A stretch of DNA of 52,818 bases, from contig JAILCC010000010.1 in the NCBI GenBank assembly GCA_024680555.1, positions 1 to 52,818 on the forward strand, given 5' to 3'. Made by a program: the position numbers and the translations under genes. Position 1 is the stretch's first letter. Every line of letters begins with the position of its first letter. Below the pieces are notes generated by a model. That model made no database searches and had not been told where the DNA came from. It was given only the letters and a program-made list of their open reading frames with translations. The stretch comes from a bacterium (GTDB taxonomy: Bacteria; Cyanobacteriota; Vampirovibrionia; Gastranaerophilales; JAILCC01). Below are positions 52,769-52,818 of the stretch, piece after piece.

Positions 52769-52818
52769 ATGGAAGCTAAAGCTAAACAATCAAATATTAA
52801 AATGCCTGCGAGAAAAAT
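52769..52818 (+). CDS. rplV: Ribosomal protein uL22, 3' end missing
   Basis: Only the first 16 codons are present (MEAKAKQSNIKMPARK) before the window ends. The call rests mainly on gene order, since rplV follows rpsS in the S10-type operon, and on an AAGGA site just upstream; the visible residues are compatible with an L22 N-terminus but not decisive. Confidence 0.75.
   Translation, partial: MEAKAKQSNIKMPARK

Overview
The window looks like a chromosomal segment of a low-GC, Gram-negative-type bacterium from the non-photosynthetic cyanobacterial sister lineage (Melainabacteria/Vampirovibrionia, probably a gut Gastranaerophilales). This is inferred, not proven. The evidence is the AT-rich DNA, a ribosomal-protein operon that begins with rplC instead of rpsJ (as in cyanobacteria and plastids), prepilin-like proteins with KKKAFT leaders, a YvcK with two N-terminal membrane helices, and large lineage-type SFGG membrane proteins. 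No phage, insertion sequence with a transposase, CRISPR array, rRNA or tRNA gene was seen.

Layout. Bases 1-5908: the tail of a Cys-rich-ended protein, a yraN/site-2-protease pair, a thioredoxin-like plus CcdA redox pair, and a der-plsY-gpsA operon (GTPase and phospholipid synthesis). 5968-11975: a secreted coiled-coil protein, ribosomal protein S1, murA with a small repeat protein, a RecB/Cas4-like nuclease and NADP-type glutamate dehydrogenase. 11980-16423 (minus strand): a purine, lipoate and aldolase cluster in which purH is cleanly split into its two catalytic domains, followed by lpdA, lipA and an Eda-type aldolase. 16781-20152: two tandem paralogous membrane proteins of unknown function. 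20222-23593: a GT8 glycosyltransferase, a STAS-like protein behind a good sigma-28-type promoter, rpsP and a PLP enzyme. 23616-27694: a 964-residue Ala-rich protein and an AI-2E-family transporter.

27705-32850 (minus strand): an M20-type peptidase, hisS, a GDP-mannose enzyme and a membrane-anchored serine hydrolase with beta-lactamase motifs. 32851-33833 is a gene graveyard: three near-identical 61-bp palindromic repeats interrupt the remains of a gene carrying an HEXXH (zincin-like) motif. 33834-37290: tmk, etfA, etfB and a secreted VirB10/TrbI-like protein. 37474-42202 (plus strand): pxpA, yvcK, panB, panC and a membrane protein with a possibly degenerate nucleotidyl-cyclase-like domain. 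42191-44525 (minus strand): flhB, a FliA-family sigma factor and a class II aldolase. 44728-49686: three type IV prepilin-like proteins flanking a membrane pyrophosphatase of the divergent, K+-independent type. 50050-52818: the start of the S10-type ribosomal operon (rplC, rplD, rplW, rplB, rpsS, rplV).

Genes are packed tightly, with many TAATG or ATGA start/stop overlaps suggesting translational coupling. The most unusual items are the split purH, the divergent proton-pumping pyrophosphatase between prepilin genes, the sigma-28 promoter that may belong to the FliA homologue in the same window, the SFGG paralogue pair, and two families of palindromic intergenic repeats, one of which sits directly upstream of two different ribosomal-protein genes.
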